Positions 1 to 8,196 of a DNA stretch of 64,000 bases are shown one piece after another. This DNA comes from an uncultured Pseudomonadota bacterium. GTDB lineage: Bacteria; Pseudomonadota; Gammaproteobacteria; Burkholderiales; SG8-39. A program made the position numbers and the translations under genes. The stretch's first letter is position 1. Every line of letters begins with the position of its first letter. Under the pieces are notes generated by a model, which worked only from the letters and a program-made list of their open reading frames with translations, did not search any database and was not told the DNA's origin. Location of the stretch: contig CAIKRR010000022.1 in NCBI GenBank assembly GCA_903829815.1, forward strand, positions 1 to 64,000, in the 5' to 3' direction.

Positions 1-82
1 AGAGGGTGGGATTCGAACCCACGGTACGTTTCCGTACGCCGCATTTCGAGTGCGGTACAATAGACCACTCTGCCACCTCTCC
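1..82 (-). tRNA. tRNA-Ser (anticodon CGA), 3' end cut by window edge
   Basis: Read on the minus strand, the sequence folds as a class II tRNA. It has a 7-bp acceptor start GGAGAGG, an anticodon stem CCGCA/TGCGG around loop CTCGAAA (anticodon CGA at 48-46), a long variable arm built on CGTAC, and a T-loop TTCGAAT. The long variable arm and CGA anticodon identify a serine tRNA reading UCG. The last acceptor bases and CCA lie outside the window. Confidence 0.93.
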
Positions 83-382
83 GTGGCCCTGCTCTTCCCC
101 CCCGGTTTCAGCACCGGCGCTGCCCGGCGAGCCAGGCAGTCTGCAGTGCCATGGTCATGCACCGCAGGGTCCAAGATTCTACCGTCTTTTCGCGAGATAC
201 CCAAGCCCCCCTGCACACGATGCGGTCCCGGTGCCCCAGGCAGGCGCCTCAACTGAGCCGGTCCGTGTTTTCCGTTAACCTCGCACCCGCATGGAAAAGG
301 GGGACCAGACGCCGTGTTCATGACGAGACAACCGCGGAGCGCAGGTCCATCATCTGACGGCGCCCGGCGACGATGGAGCTTG
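83..382. other. Intergenic region between tRNA-Ser and the first Bug gene
   Basis: No convincing gene is visible. Short open frames here have no ribosome binding site and no recognisable protein sequence. The only signal seen is the minus-strand promoter-like pair at 176-204 for the tRNA. An upstream ATG at 314 could extend the following Bug protein but lacks a Shine-Dalgarno sequence. Confidence 0.5.
176..204 (-). promoter_or_regulatory. Sigma-70-like promoter for tRNA-Ser
   Basis: On the minus strand TTGGGT (204-199) is followed after exactly 17 bases by TAGAAT (181-176). Transcription would start near 168 and give an unprocessed leader of roughly 85 bases before the tRNA 5' end. This rests on sequence match only. 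Confidence 0.45.
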
Positions 383-1366
383 ATGCGGGTGTCTGCCGTT
401 CTTTCGGGGCTCGCTGCGTGCTTCGCATCCCTCGCCTGCGCCGCTGACCCTGACCCTGCGGTGCGCAGCACGAACTACCCGACAGGGCCAGTTCGAGTCA
501 TCGTCCCCTACGCCGCAGGCGGCTTCTCCGACATCTCGAGCCGCTTCCTGGCAGAGCGCGTCAGTCGCGTGCTGGGTCAACCCTGGGTTCTCGAGTCCAG
601 GCCGGGAGGTGGCGGCCGTATCGGCGCCGAACTCATCGCCCGCGCACCCGCCGATGGCTACTACCTGCTCTACACGACCAACGGCACGCACACCTACATG
701 GCGGTCACGGAGAAGAACCTCTCCTACGACCCGATCCGGGACTTCACGCCGATCTCGCTCGTCGGCATCTATGGCCTGCAGATGGTCGTTCACCCCTCGG
801 TACCTGCGAACACCATCACCGAGTTCATCGACTACGCGAGGCGCAATCCGGGGCGCATCAACTACGCTACCTCAGGCACCGGCAGCGGCGTGCACTTTGC
901 CGGTGAACTGATGAAGATGCTCGGGCGGGTCGACATGGTGCACGTGCCCTACAAGGGCACCGCGCCCGCCATGCAGGATGTGATTGCAGGGGTCTGCCAG
1001 GTCACCTTCGATGGTGCGGCCAAGCCCTTCATCGACTCGGGCAAGGTGCGATTCCTCGGCACCACCAGTCGCAGTCGCGACCCGCGCTACCCAGCGACAC
1101 CCACGATCGCCGAGAGTGGGCTCTCCGGGTTCGATCTCACGTACTGGATCGGCGTATTCGGCCCACCGGGGCTTCCCCCGGCCATCCAGATGAAGGTCAA
1201 TGCCGCCATCAACACGGCCATTGCCGATGATGACTTCAAGGCACGTTTTTCAGGCCTGGGCATCACCACGGTGGGCGGTTCGCCCGAGGCCGTGCCCGCA
1301 CAGATTCGCACGGAAACCGCGGCCTTGCGTAAGATTGCATCCGAAGCGCGGCTTGCCTTCGACTGA
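383..1366 (+). CDS. Bug-family tripartite tricarboxylate transporter substrate-binding protein
   Basis: Periplasmic solute receptor of the Bug/TctC family. After an N-terminal signal peptide (hydrophobic core, then CAA-D cleavage region) comes the family start with NYPTGPVRVIVPYAAGG, the R-P-G-G-G segment and the later HVPYKG and TPTIAESG motifs. The 327-residue product is a normal length. I chose the ATG at 383 because GGAG lies a few bases upstream and it puts the signal peptide at the N-terminus; an ATG at 314 would add 23 residues. No TctA/TctB membrane genes are near, as is usual for orphan Bug receptors. It precedes a flavin monooxygenase and a BKACE enzyme in the same direction, so it may bind their substrate. 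The ligand is unknown. Confidence 0.88.
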   Translation: MRVSAVLSGLAACFASLACAADPDPAVRSTNYPTGPVRVIVPYAAGGFSDISSRFLAERVSRVLGQPWVLESRPGGGGRIGAELIARAPADGYYLLYTTNGTHTYMAVTEKNLSYDPIRDFTPISLVGIYGLQMVVHPSVPANTITEFIDYARRNPGRINYATSGTGSGVHFAGELMKMLGRVDMVHVPYKGTAPAMQDVIAGVCQVTFDGAAKPFIDSGKVRFLGTTSRSRDPRYPATPTIAESGLSGFDLTYWIGVFGPPGLPPAIQMKVNAAINTAIADDDFKARFSGLGITTVGGSPEAVPAQIRTETAALRKIASEARLAFD

Positions 1367-1475
1367 CAGACCTCCTTCATGCTGGCCGGTTGCCCCCTGC
1401 GCGCCCTCCAACCGAGACTGCGCAGGCGCAGCGACTGATTGCGCTCATACCCCACCCACTGCCCGAGAGATCCCC

Positions 1476-2603
1476 ATGCGCCTTGGCTACTTCACGATGC
1501 CGCTGCATCCACTCCACCGCGACTACACCGAGACACTGCGTGAAGACCGCGAGGCCATCATCCTCGCCGACAAGCTCGGGTTTCACGACGCCTTCGTCGG
1601 TGAACACCTCACCGACAAGGCCGAGAGTGTCACCAACAGCATGATGTTCCTCGCCACCCTCATCCACTCGACGCAGTCGATCCGGCTGGGTACCGGCACA
1701 TCCAACCTCTCGCACATGCATCCGGTCCTCATCGCCGCACAAGCCGCGATGTTCGATCACCTCGCGCGTGGACGCTTCATCTTCGGGGTGAGCCCCGGAG
1801 CGCTCGTCTCCGATGCCGAGGCGCTGGGCATCCTCGGTGAAGATCGCAACAAGATGTTTGCCGACGCCATCGACGTGATTCTGGCGATCTGGGAGCGCGA
1901 GCCCCCCTATGACATCGACTTTCCCGGCAACCGCTATCCGGTGAGCACCCGCACCACGCTCAACACCGCCGTTGGCACCGGCATGATTCCGAAGCCCTTC
2001 CAGAGCCCGCGTCCCGAAGTGGTGGGCACCGTGGTTGCGCCGCACTCCAAGGGCGTGATTGCCATGGGCCAGCGCGACTTTCATCCACTGTCGGCCAATT
2101 TCCTGCTGCCGCACTGGCTGCCCTCGCACTGGGCCAACTTTGCCGAAGGCAAGGCCAAGGCCGGGCAGGTGGCGTCCACGGCCGACTGGCGCGTCGCCCG
2201 CACGATCTTCGTGGCCGACGATGACAAGACCGCTCGACGCTACGGGCGCGAGGACGAGAACAGCCCGTATCGCTTCTACTACCAGCAACTGCAGTACAAG
2301 CTCACCAAGGGCAAGCGCCATGTCGTGTTCAAGGAGCGCGTCGACCAGCCCGACGAAGAGCTGACCCATGACTTCGTGATGGACCGCCTGGTGATCCACG
2401 GTTCGGTGAACAGCGTGGTCGATCAGATTCTCGCGCTGCGCGAGCAGGTCGGTGACTTTGGCGAGATCGTCTACGCCGGCATGGACTGGGTCGACCAGAA
2501 ACTGGGCTGCCGCTCGATGGAACTCATGGCCACCGAGGTCATGCCGCGCGTCAATGCGGCGATTGCGGCAGAGACCAGCGGCACCGCACGCACCGGCACC
2601 TGA
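1476..2603 (+). CDS. LLM-class flavin-dependent oxidoreductase (luciferase-like monooxygenase)
   Basis: A 375-residue member of the bacterial luciferase-like monooxygenase family, TIM-barrel enzymes that use reduced flavin and O2 to oxidise small organic substrates. The N-terminus MRLGYFTMPLHP, the segment GFHDAFVGEHL and the FDHLARGRFIFGVSPG region are typical of the family. The open frame extends upstream to 1200, but the family N-terminus starts at ATG 1476, which follows a GAGAG motif. It lies 109 bases after a Bug receptor and 9 bases before a BKACE gene, so it is probably cotranscribed with the latter. A separate flavin reductase would be needed and is not adjacent. The substrate cannot be told from sequence. 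Confidence 0.86.
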   Translation: MRLGYFTMPLHPLHRDYTETLREDREAIILADKLGFHDAFVGEHLTDKAESVTNSMMFLATLIHSTQSIRLGTGTSNLSHMHPVLIAAQAAMFDHLARGRFIFGVSPGALVSDAEALGILGEDRNKMFADAIDVILAIWEREPPYDIDFPGNRYPVSTRTTLNTAVGTGMIPKPFQSPRPEVVGTVVAPHSKGVIAMGQRDFHPLSANFLLPHWLPSHWANFAEGKAKAGQVASTADWRVARTIFVADDDKTARRYGREDENSPYRFYYQQLQYKLTKGKRHVVFKERVDQPDEELTHDFVMDRLVIHGSVNSVVDQILALREQVGDFGEIVYAGMDWVDQKLGCRSMELMATEVMPRVNAAIAAETSGTARTGT

Positions 2604-2612
2604 GCCCCTGGC

Positions 2613-3488
2613 ATGGCACGCCCCGTCATCATCAGCTGTGCAGTCACCGGGGCCGGTGACTCGCTCAGGCAGAACCCCAACGTACCGGTCACGCCCGAGC
2701 AGATCGCCACCGAGTGCATCGCAGCGGCGCGCGCCGGTGCGGCCATCGTGCACATCCATGTGCGCGACCCGGCAACCGGCAAACCCTCGATGGCACTCGA
2801 ACACTATCGCGAGGTCGTCGAGCGCATCCGGGCGAGCGACACCCCGGTTCTCATCAACCTCACCACCGGTGCCGGGGCCCGCTTCAATTCGTCCGAGGCC
2901 GACCCGAAAGTGGGCGATGCAGGCACGACTCTCGCCACGCCCGAGAAGCGGGTGGAGCATGTGCTTACCCTCAAGCCCGACATCTGCAGCCTCGATGTGG
3001 CCACGATGAACTGGCCGGGCAACGCCTTCGTGAATACGCCACGCACGCTCGAGCGCATGGCCGAACTCATCCGATCGTCAGGCGTGAAGCCCGAACTCGA
3101 AGTGTTCGATCTGGGCCACGTACGCCACGCACGCGACATGGTCGAGCGCGGACTCATCATTGGCAAACCGCTCTTCCAGTTGTGCCTGGGCGTGCCCTGG
3201 GGTGCCCCTGCCTCCACTGAAGCCATGGTGATCATGAAGAACGATCTGCCACCCGGCGCCCTGTGGGCGAGCTTTGGCATCGCACGCCATCAGTTTCCGA
3301 TGGTGGCCCAGGCGGTCGTACTCGGCGGCCATGTGCGGGTGGGGCTGGAAGACAACCTCTATCTCGCACAAGGCGTACTCGCGCCCGGCAATGCAGCGCT
3401 GGTTGAGCGGGCGGTTGACATCATCGAGGCCATCGGCGAGCGGCCGGCAAGCGTCGATGAGGCGAGAGCGATACTCGAACTGGCCTGA
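2613..3488 (+). CDS. BKACE-family beta-keto acid cleavage enzyme (DUF849)
   Basis: A 291-residue protein of the 3-keto-5-aminohexanoate cleavage enzyme (BKACE, DUF849) family. These TIM-barrel zinc enzymes condense a beta-keto acid with acetyl-CoA to give acetoacetate plus a new acyl-CoA. Zinc ligands are visible as H47-x-H49 in IVHIHVRD and E246 in GLEDNLY, and the TGAG and DICSLDVA segments fit. It starts 9 bases after the flavin monooxygenase, so the two are probably one operon. The family covers many substrates (for example dehydrocarnitine and 3-oxoadipate). The link to a Bug receptor suggests degradation of an imported organic acid. Function within the family is not assigned. Confidence 0.9.
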   Translation: MARPVIISCAVTGAGDSLRQNPNVPVTPEQIATECIAAARAGAAIVHIHVRDPATGKPSMALEHYREVVERIRASDTPVLINLTTGAGARFNSSEADPKVGDAGTTLATPEKRVEHVLTLKPDICSLDVATMNWPGNAFVNTPRTLERMAELIRSSGVKPELEVFDLGHVRHARDMVERGLIIGKPLFQLCLGVPWGAPASTEAMVIMKNDLPPGALWASFGIARHQFPMVAQAVVLGGHVRVGLEDNLYLAQGVLAPGNAALVERAVDIIEAIGERPASVDEARAILELA

Positions 3489-3619
3489 CGTCGATCCGAC
3501 GTTGGCTTGCCCGGCCGGCCCTGACCTGCAAAGAGATCAGCGACCCGGCTGCACCAGCAAGACACGGCGAGGCAGGCAACAAGGACACGACCGTCATGGA
3601 CAGTTGCGCCCCATGATTC

Positions 3620-4045
3620 TCAGTCGGGCTGCAGCCACGGGTTGACCAGATCGACACCGAGTCCCTCGAAGTCGGCCACGTTGCGTGTGGCCAGAGCCAT
3701 TCGATGGACAAGCGCCGTGGCGGCAATGAAGGCGTCATTGGAAGACTTCGGATCGGGCACATGCAGGCTCGCTGCGCGTATTGCGACCGCTGCATCGACC
3801 GGCAGAATTCGTCCTGCGAACGCCGGAAGGACGTGCTGCACCATCCAGGTTCGCAGCAGATCGCCCCGCGATGCGTCGCGCCGCTCGGCACGAAGAACGC
3901 CGATCTCAAGTTCCTGAATCGTGATCACCGACACGTAGAGATCGGACGCAGACTGCGCGCTTGCCCAGCGCGCGACAGCGGGTTCAGCCCTGCCCGATCG
4001 AATCTTCCTCAGTTCCGAAACGACATTCGTATCGAGAATGATCAC
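3620..4045 (-). CDS. PIN-domain toxin (VapC/FitB-like)
   Basis: A 141-residue PIN-fold ribonuclease toxin. The conserved acidic residues that bind Mg2+ are visible: D5 in MIILDTN, E45 in IQELEIG, D104 in SSNDAFIA and D125 in NVADFEG. Length and the STNDAFIAA-like block match the FitB/VapC branch. It overlaps the upstream Phd/YefM-type antitoxin by 4 bases (ATGA), the usual translational coupling of these pairs. Such toxins cleave specific RNAs such as tRNAs when the antitoxin is lost. The target here is unknown. Confidence 0.9.
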   Translation of the reverse strand: MIILDTNVVSELRKIRSGRAEPAVARWASAQSASDLYVSVITIQELEIGVLRAERRDASRGDLLRTWMVQHVLPAFAGRILPVDAAVAIRAASLHVPDPKSSNDAFIAATALVHRMALATRNVADFEGLGVDLVNPWLQPD

Positions 4046-4293
4046 GAAAGGAGATCCTCGACCCTGGGACGATCCCGACGCTCAGGGAGTTCCAGATCGA
4101 TCGACTCGACACCCGGCATGGCGAGAAGATCGGCAATATTGTGTCCGAGTCCTGTGATGCGTCGGTACTCTGCGATGCTCAGGAGCACATGCGAAGGCCG
4201 ACCACGATCGGTGATGAAAACCGGTTGCTCATCGGCTGCCCGCTTCGCCTCACTGGCCCTCTGATTGAAGTCACGACTGCTGATGGTTGGCAT
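4042..4293 (-). CDS. Phd/YefM-family antitoxin
   Basis: An 83-residue antitoxin starting MPTISSRDFNQ. This matches the N-terminal DNA-binding fold of Phd/YefM proteins, with the VFITDRGRPSHVLLS strand-turn-strand and an EYRRITG helix. The C-terminal part would wrap the PIN toxin. I chose the internal ATG at 4293, which has GGAG upstream, over an ATG at 4311. It is the first gene of the pair and should repress its own promoter; a TGTA-rich inverted repeat lies just upstream. Pairing a Phd-like antitoxin with a PIN toxin is common. Confidence 0.87.
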   Translation of the reverse strand: MPTISSRDFNQRASEAKRAADEQPVFITDRGRPSHVLLSIAEYRRITGLGHNIADLLAMPGVESIDLELPERRDRPRVEDLLS

Positions 4294-4310
4294 TCGCCCA
4301 CTCCGCGTCA

Positions 4311-4328
4311 TGTAGAAACGTGACTACA
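4311..4328. promoter_or_regulatory. Inverted repeat, possible autoregulatory operator of the toxin-antitoxin pair
   Basis: The 18-base sequence has arms TGTAG and CTACA around an 8-base centre. YefM-type antitoxins are known to bind TGTACA-like palindromes. The position, directly upstream of the chosen antitoxin start, fits an operator. This is inferred from the repeat and its location. Confidence 0.4.
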
Positions 4329-4370
4329 TTACAGGGGCCGCACCAGACTTTCAAGGCCTGCCCAACTTGC

Positions 4371-5378
4371 CTACAAGGTGATGGCCCGCATCAACTCCCG
4401 ATACCGCGCCATGTCGGCACGTACCGTGTCGGCAAAGGTCTCCTGCGTGCCACCGGCCGCGTCCATGCCTTGCGCTGCCATCTGCTCGCGCACATCGGGG
4501 CGCGCAAGCGCCGCATTGACCGCCCGGTTCACCTGATCGATCATCCCGCGCGGTGAGCCGGTAGGCACGAAGAGCCCCTGCCAGGTGTCCATGCGCACGC
4601 CGGCGACGCCGGCCTCGGCAAAGGTCGGCAGATCGGGCCGCAACTGCGCCCGGCGGCTCCCCACGGTGGCGAGCGCCCGCAGCCGCCCCTCCTTCACATG
4701 GGCACTGACCGCCGGCAAGCCGGTAATCACGAACTGGATGCGACCCGCCAGCAAGTCGGGAATACCCTGGCCCATGCCCTTGTAGGGCACATGCACCACC
4801 TCGAGATGCTCGGCGCGCGCCAGCATCTGAACCGCCAGGTGATGGGGTGCCGCGTTGCCGGCTGAGCCGTAGCTGTACTTGCCCGGATGGGCGCGCAAGG
4901 TGCGCACCACATCCGCAACGCTCGACGCCGGCAGTGCCTCGGGGTTCACGACGAGAAAGAATGGCAGGTTGTTGGTGTGGACGACCGGCACGAAGTCGCG
5001 CATGAAGTCATAGCTCGTTGCCTGCCCCGAGGCGGCCGAGATCAGCATCTGATCAGGCACAACGAGTACGGTGCGACCGTCACGCGCCGCATTGAGGACA
5101 GCCATCGCGCCGATGGCACCATCGGCGCCCGCGCGGTTCTCGACCACAACCGCCCCGAAGACGTCCTTCAGGGCTGGTGCCAGGATGCGCGCGAGCACGT
5201 CATTGGCCGCCCCGGCCGAGAACGGCACCACAAGCACGAGCGCACGGGCCGGCGCGCCACCCGATTGGGCGAAACACGCTGGCGCTACCGCCAGCCCAAG
5301 CCCCAGCAAGAGCAGGGGGCCGGCACCGAGCGACGCCAGTAAACGCCGGACAAGCCGTGAAGGCGAACGCGCTTGCAT
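4371..5378 (-). CDS. Bug-family TTT substrate-binding protein, coupled to a sulfatase
   Basis: A 335-residue periplasmic Bug receptor. It has an arginine-rich N-terminus, a leucine-rich hydrophobic core ending near CFAQSGG (signal peptide), then LVLVVPFSAGAANDVLAR, VENRAGADGAIGA, VHVPYKGMGQGIPDLLAG and LPTFAEAGV, all standard for the family. Its ATG overlaps the stop of the upstream sulfatase by one base (TGATG), so the two should be translated together. That link suggests the receptor binds a sulfate ester or a related anionic compound, which is inference. No TctAB partner is present. Confidence 0.88.
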   Translation of the reverse strand: MQARSPSRLVRRLLASLGAGPLLLLGLGLAVAPACFAQSGGAPARALVLVVPFSAGAANDVLARILAPALKDVFGAVVVENRAGADGAIGAMAVLNAARDGRTVLVVPDQMLISAASGQATSYDFMRDFVPVVHTNNLPFFLVVNPEALPASSVADVVRTLRAHPGKYSYGSAGNAAPHHLAVQMLARAEHLEVVHVPYKGMGQGIPDLLAGRIQFVITGLPAVSAHVKEGRLRALATVGSRRAQLRPDLPTFAEAGVAGVRMDTWQGLFVPTGSPRGMIDQVNRAVNAALARPDVREQMAAQGMDAAGGTQETFADTVRADMARYRELMRAITL

Positions 5379-6976
5379 CAGGCAATCCGATCAGGATAGG
5401 GGCTGGTCTCGGCCATGTCGATCATGGCACGCGCCATGCGCTCGGTCATCGCGGCGCGCACACCCGCAGCCGAAGGTTCGTCCCACAGGTTGTGCGTCTC
5501 GAGCGGGTCGGATTCCAGATCGTAGAGTTCGCCCCAGGCCACGCCGTCGTAGACCGACAGTCGGTAGCGCGCATCGCGCAAGGTGCGCATCCGGACACGT
5601 GCGGGAAAGCCCATGTAGTAACGCTGCCCTTCCTCCTCGATGAGCAGATCGGTCCGCTCAGCACGTGCCCGCGCAGCCTCGTCGTTCGCCATCAAGGGAA
5701 GAAGCGAACGCCCCTGCACGCCGTTCCATTCGATGATGCCCGCTCGATCGAGGATGGTGGGCGCGATGTCGATTGACTGGGTGAGCGCCGCCGACACGCC
5801 CGCCGAGGGTCGCATCGGGTCATGCCAGATGAAGGGAATGCGAATGAGCCCACGGTAATGCACCGGCCCCTTGAGCAGCATCTGGTGATCGCCCATGTAG
5901 TCACCGTGATCAGCGGTGAAGATGACGACCGTGTTCTCGTCAAGGCCCAGGCGTTGCAATTCGGCGAGCACACGCCCGATCGAATCATCGATGAAACTGA
6001 TCGACCCGTAGTTGAGGGCAATGGCCTCGCGCGCCTCGCGTTCGCTGCAGGCAAAGAGCGCCTGCGTATTCTTCACCGCAGTGCCTGCCTCACGCTGATC
6101 GTGCAACCACTGCACGCTGGGTGGCAGGTTGTGATGTTCGGCATGAAACGACGGGGGTGCCGGCACGTCGTCAGGCGAATACATCGACCAGTACCGGCCC
6201 GGGGGCGTATAGGGGTGGTGCGGGTCGGGGAACGAACAGTGGAGGAAGAAGGGCTTGTCACCCTGCGCCACCTCGCGCAGGCGATCGATGGCTCGATCAG
6301 CGATCCAGGCGGTGGGATAGTCTTCTTCAGGCACCCGGGTGCGCCAGGCCTGACGGCAGCGGGTGAGTTCGTATTCAGGGGCTGGTGTCGCATTTTCAGG
6401 GCCGATGAGGGCATCGGCATTGGCATGCTGCGTGCGAATCCAGCGTCGCCAGTGGCCGTACTCGTCATCGGCGTGATGGATGCACAGGTCCACCTTGTCG
6501 AACCCATAGTAGGGCGTGGCGATGTCCCAGTCGGGTTCATCTTCCCAGCGCTTCCACATCTCCTGCCCGTGCTCGCCCGGCCCCTCGCGGCGCGCGGCCG
6601 GCGCACGGCGCACCTCGCCCTCGCGCGGGTATTGGCCGGGCTTGGTCTCGATGTTCTGCAGATGTGATTTGCCCACGTGCAAGGTGGCATAGCCCGCCTC
6701 CTGCAGATGCTGCGGCAGGGTCCGCTCGTCGTGCGAGAGCTCGATACCGTTGTGACGAACACCGTGGCGCGAGGGCAACCGGCCGGTCATGATCGAGGCG
6801 CGGTTGGGCATGCAGATGGGCGTGGCCACGTGGAATTCATCGAAGAGCCAACCCTGGTCGGCGAGCCGGTCGATCACCGGTGTACGCACGATCGGGTTGC
6901 CGTAGCACCCCAGATGATCGGCACGGTGCTGATCGGTGATGAAGACGATGAAATTCGGTTTCTTCGGGGCACTCAC
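5378..6976 (-). CDS. Type I sulfatase (sulfatase/alkaline phosphatase superfamily)
   Basis: A 532-residue hydrolase of sulfate esters. The signature C-x-P-x-R is present as CMPNR (55-59) followed by ASIMTGR; C55 would be converted to formylglycine by a maturation enzyme that is not in this window. The metal-binding start NFIVFITDQHRADHLG and the later FTADHGDYMGDHQMLLKG block also match. The open frame runs upstream to 7498, but the family N-terminus begins at GTG 6976, with GGGAGGAG a short distance before it. No signal peptide is seen, so the enzyme may be cytoplasmic and act after uptake. It is followed by an overlapping Bug receptor gene. It could instead be a phosphonate monoester hydrolase, a close relative. 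Confidence 0.86.
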   Translation of the reverse strand: MSAPKKPNFIVFITDQHRADHLGCYGNPIVRTPVIDRLADQGWLFDEFHVATPICMPNRASIMTGRLPSRHGVRHNGIELSHDERTLPQHLQEAGYATLHVGKSHLQNIETKPGQYPREGEVRRAPAARREGPGEHGQEMWKRWEDEPDWDIATPYYGFDKVDLCIHHADDEYGHWRRWIRTQHANADALIGPENATPAPEYELTRCRQAWRTRVPEEDYPTAWIADRAIDRLREVAQGDKPFFLHCSFPDPHHPYTPPGRYWSMYSPDDVPAPPSFHAEHHNLPPSVQWLHDQREAGTAVKNTQALFACSEREAREAIALNYGSISFIDDSIGRVLAELQRLGLDENTVVIFTADHGDYMGDHQMLLKGPVHYRGLIRIPFIWHDPMRPSAGVSAALTQSIDIAPTILDRAGIIEWNGVQGRSLLPLMANDEAARARAERTDLLIEEEGQRYYMGFPARVRMRTLRDARYRLSVYDGVAWGELYDLESDPLETHNLWDEPSAAGVRAAMTERMARAMIDMAETSPYPDRIA

Positions 6977-7235
6977 GGACGGCTCCTCCCGCCGGATCTG
7001 ACAAGGCCGGCCAAGGGCAATGATAGCCGGTTGAAAGCCCTGCCCGCCCCTGCGATTGATGGAGCGCAAACCGGTCAAGGCACTTTCTGTGAGGATGAGG
7101 ATGCAGGTGCGACACACGATGGCCGCCGGATTGCCACCGGATGCCCACGGACCGATGAGTCGGCGCTCGCGACCCCGTGCATGAGCAGCCAGACAGCGGG
7201 CCCCATCAATACCTGTTTCACTCAAGGAGCCAATC

Positions 7236-7565
7236 ATGATCATCAGTGATTCCGAGCTGCGTCGCCTGGTCGAGGAAGAACTCGCTTTCGAACCCAGCGT
7301 CGACGCAACCCACATCGGTGTGACCGCCCATGATGGTGTCGTCACACTCTCGGGCCATGTGGCAAGCCACGCACAAAAGGTTGCTGCAGAGCGCGCAGTC
7401 AGTCGGGTTCGAGGCGTACGCGCGATTGCCGAAACGGTGGAAGTCCATCTGCCCAGTGACAAGAAACGCACCGATGAGGAAATCGCCGAGCGCAACATCG
7501 CCGTTCAGGCGGCCTGGTCGACACCCGGTGTCACGGCGGTCAATGACAGGATGACGGTTGCCTGA
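7236..7565 (+). CDS. BON-domain protein
   Basis: A 109-residue protein with one BON domain (about residues 5-75), recognised by the pattern ALxxxPxVDxxxIxVxxxDGVVTLSGxVxS and the helix AERAVSRVRGVRAI. BON domains occur in OsmY-like stress proteins and bind phospholipid or protein surfaces. Here no signal peptide is visible, unlike OsmY. The ATG is preceded by AAGGAG. It is followed by a CxxC-motif protein and, facing it, a PfkB-type kinase. A stress role is likely but unproven. Confidence 0.85.
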   Translation: MIISDSELRRLVEEELAFEPSVDATHIGVTAHDGVVTLSGHVASHAQKVAAERAVSRVRGVRAIAETVEVHLPSDKKRTDEEIAERNIAVQAAWSTPGVTAVNDRMTVA

Positions 7566-7636
7566 GCAGGCATCAATCACTGGATCATCGACGGTTCGAT
7601 GAGAGACCTCAACCACCGCCCCGGCGGCAGGATCTG

Positions 7637-8164
7637 ATGATGACAAACGCACGTGGCGTACCCACACCCCTCACACCGCCCGGAGGCATCCATCGCTTCG
7701 GGCGACGAATACTCGACGACCCGGCCCACGACCCCTACCGCGCAAGCGGCAAATGGGCTGCCGGGACGCAGTGCAGCGGCTGTGGTGCACAGTTCATGCA
7801 TGGCCACTGGGCATGGCAGAAAAACCCGGCACCCGCGGCCAGCAGCAAGCACCTTTGCCCGGCCTGCCAACGCGTGCACGATCATCAGCCGGCGGGCTAT
7901 CTCACCCTCGACGGCCCGACACTATCCACCCATCGCGACGAAATCCTCGCTCTGGCTCGCCACGAAGCAGCACGTGCAAGCGCCGACCACCCGCTCCAGC
8001 GCGTCATGGACATCATCGAACATGAAGACAGGGTCGAGATCACGACGACCGACATCCATGTGCCACCTCGCATCGGTCAGGCGCTCCACCGTGCCCACCA
8101 CGGCGAACTCGCCATCAGCTACGGGCATGATGAAATCAGCGTGCGCGTGCACTGGACCGGCTGA
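7637..8164 (+). CDS. BCAM0308-like small protein with two CxxC motifs
   Basis: A 175-residue soluble protein. Two zinc-finger-like pairs are seen, CSGC in the stretch TQCSGCGAQFMHGHW and CPAC in HLCPACQRVHD, followed by GYLTLDG and a C-terminal alpha/beta segment. This layout resembles the uncharacterised BCAM0308 family of Burkholderiales, which I recognise from memory and cannot check. Two start ATGs stand in tandem (7637 and 7640) behind AGGA. It lies 71 bases after the BON gene and probably shares its transcript. Its biochemical role is unknown. Confidence 0.72.
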   Translation: MMTNARGVPTPLTPPGGIHRFGRRILDDPAHDPYRASGKWAAGTQCSGCGAQFMHGHWAWQKNPAPAASSKHLCPACQRVHDHQPAGYLTLDGPTLSTHRDEILALARHEAARASADHPLQRVMDIIEHEDRVEITTTDIHVPPRIGQALHRAHHGELAISYGHDEISVRVHWTG

Positions 8165-8196
8165 AAAGCGCTCGACGGTGGACTCAGACTGCCAAC

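Noticed and set aside
1377-2960. Long minus-strand open frame of 527 codons opposite the monooxygenase and BKACE genes
   Set aside because: It mirrors two clear plus-strand genes, is His/Gly/Arg-rich with no family motif, and is an effect of high G+C.
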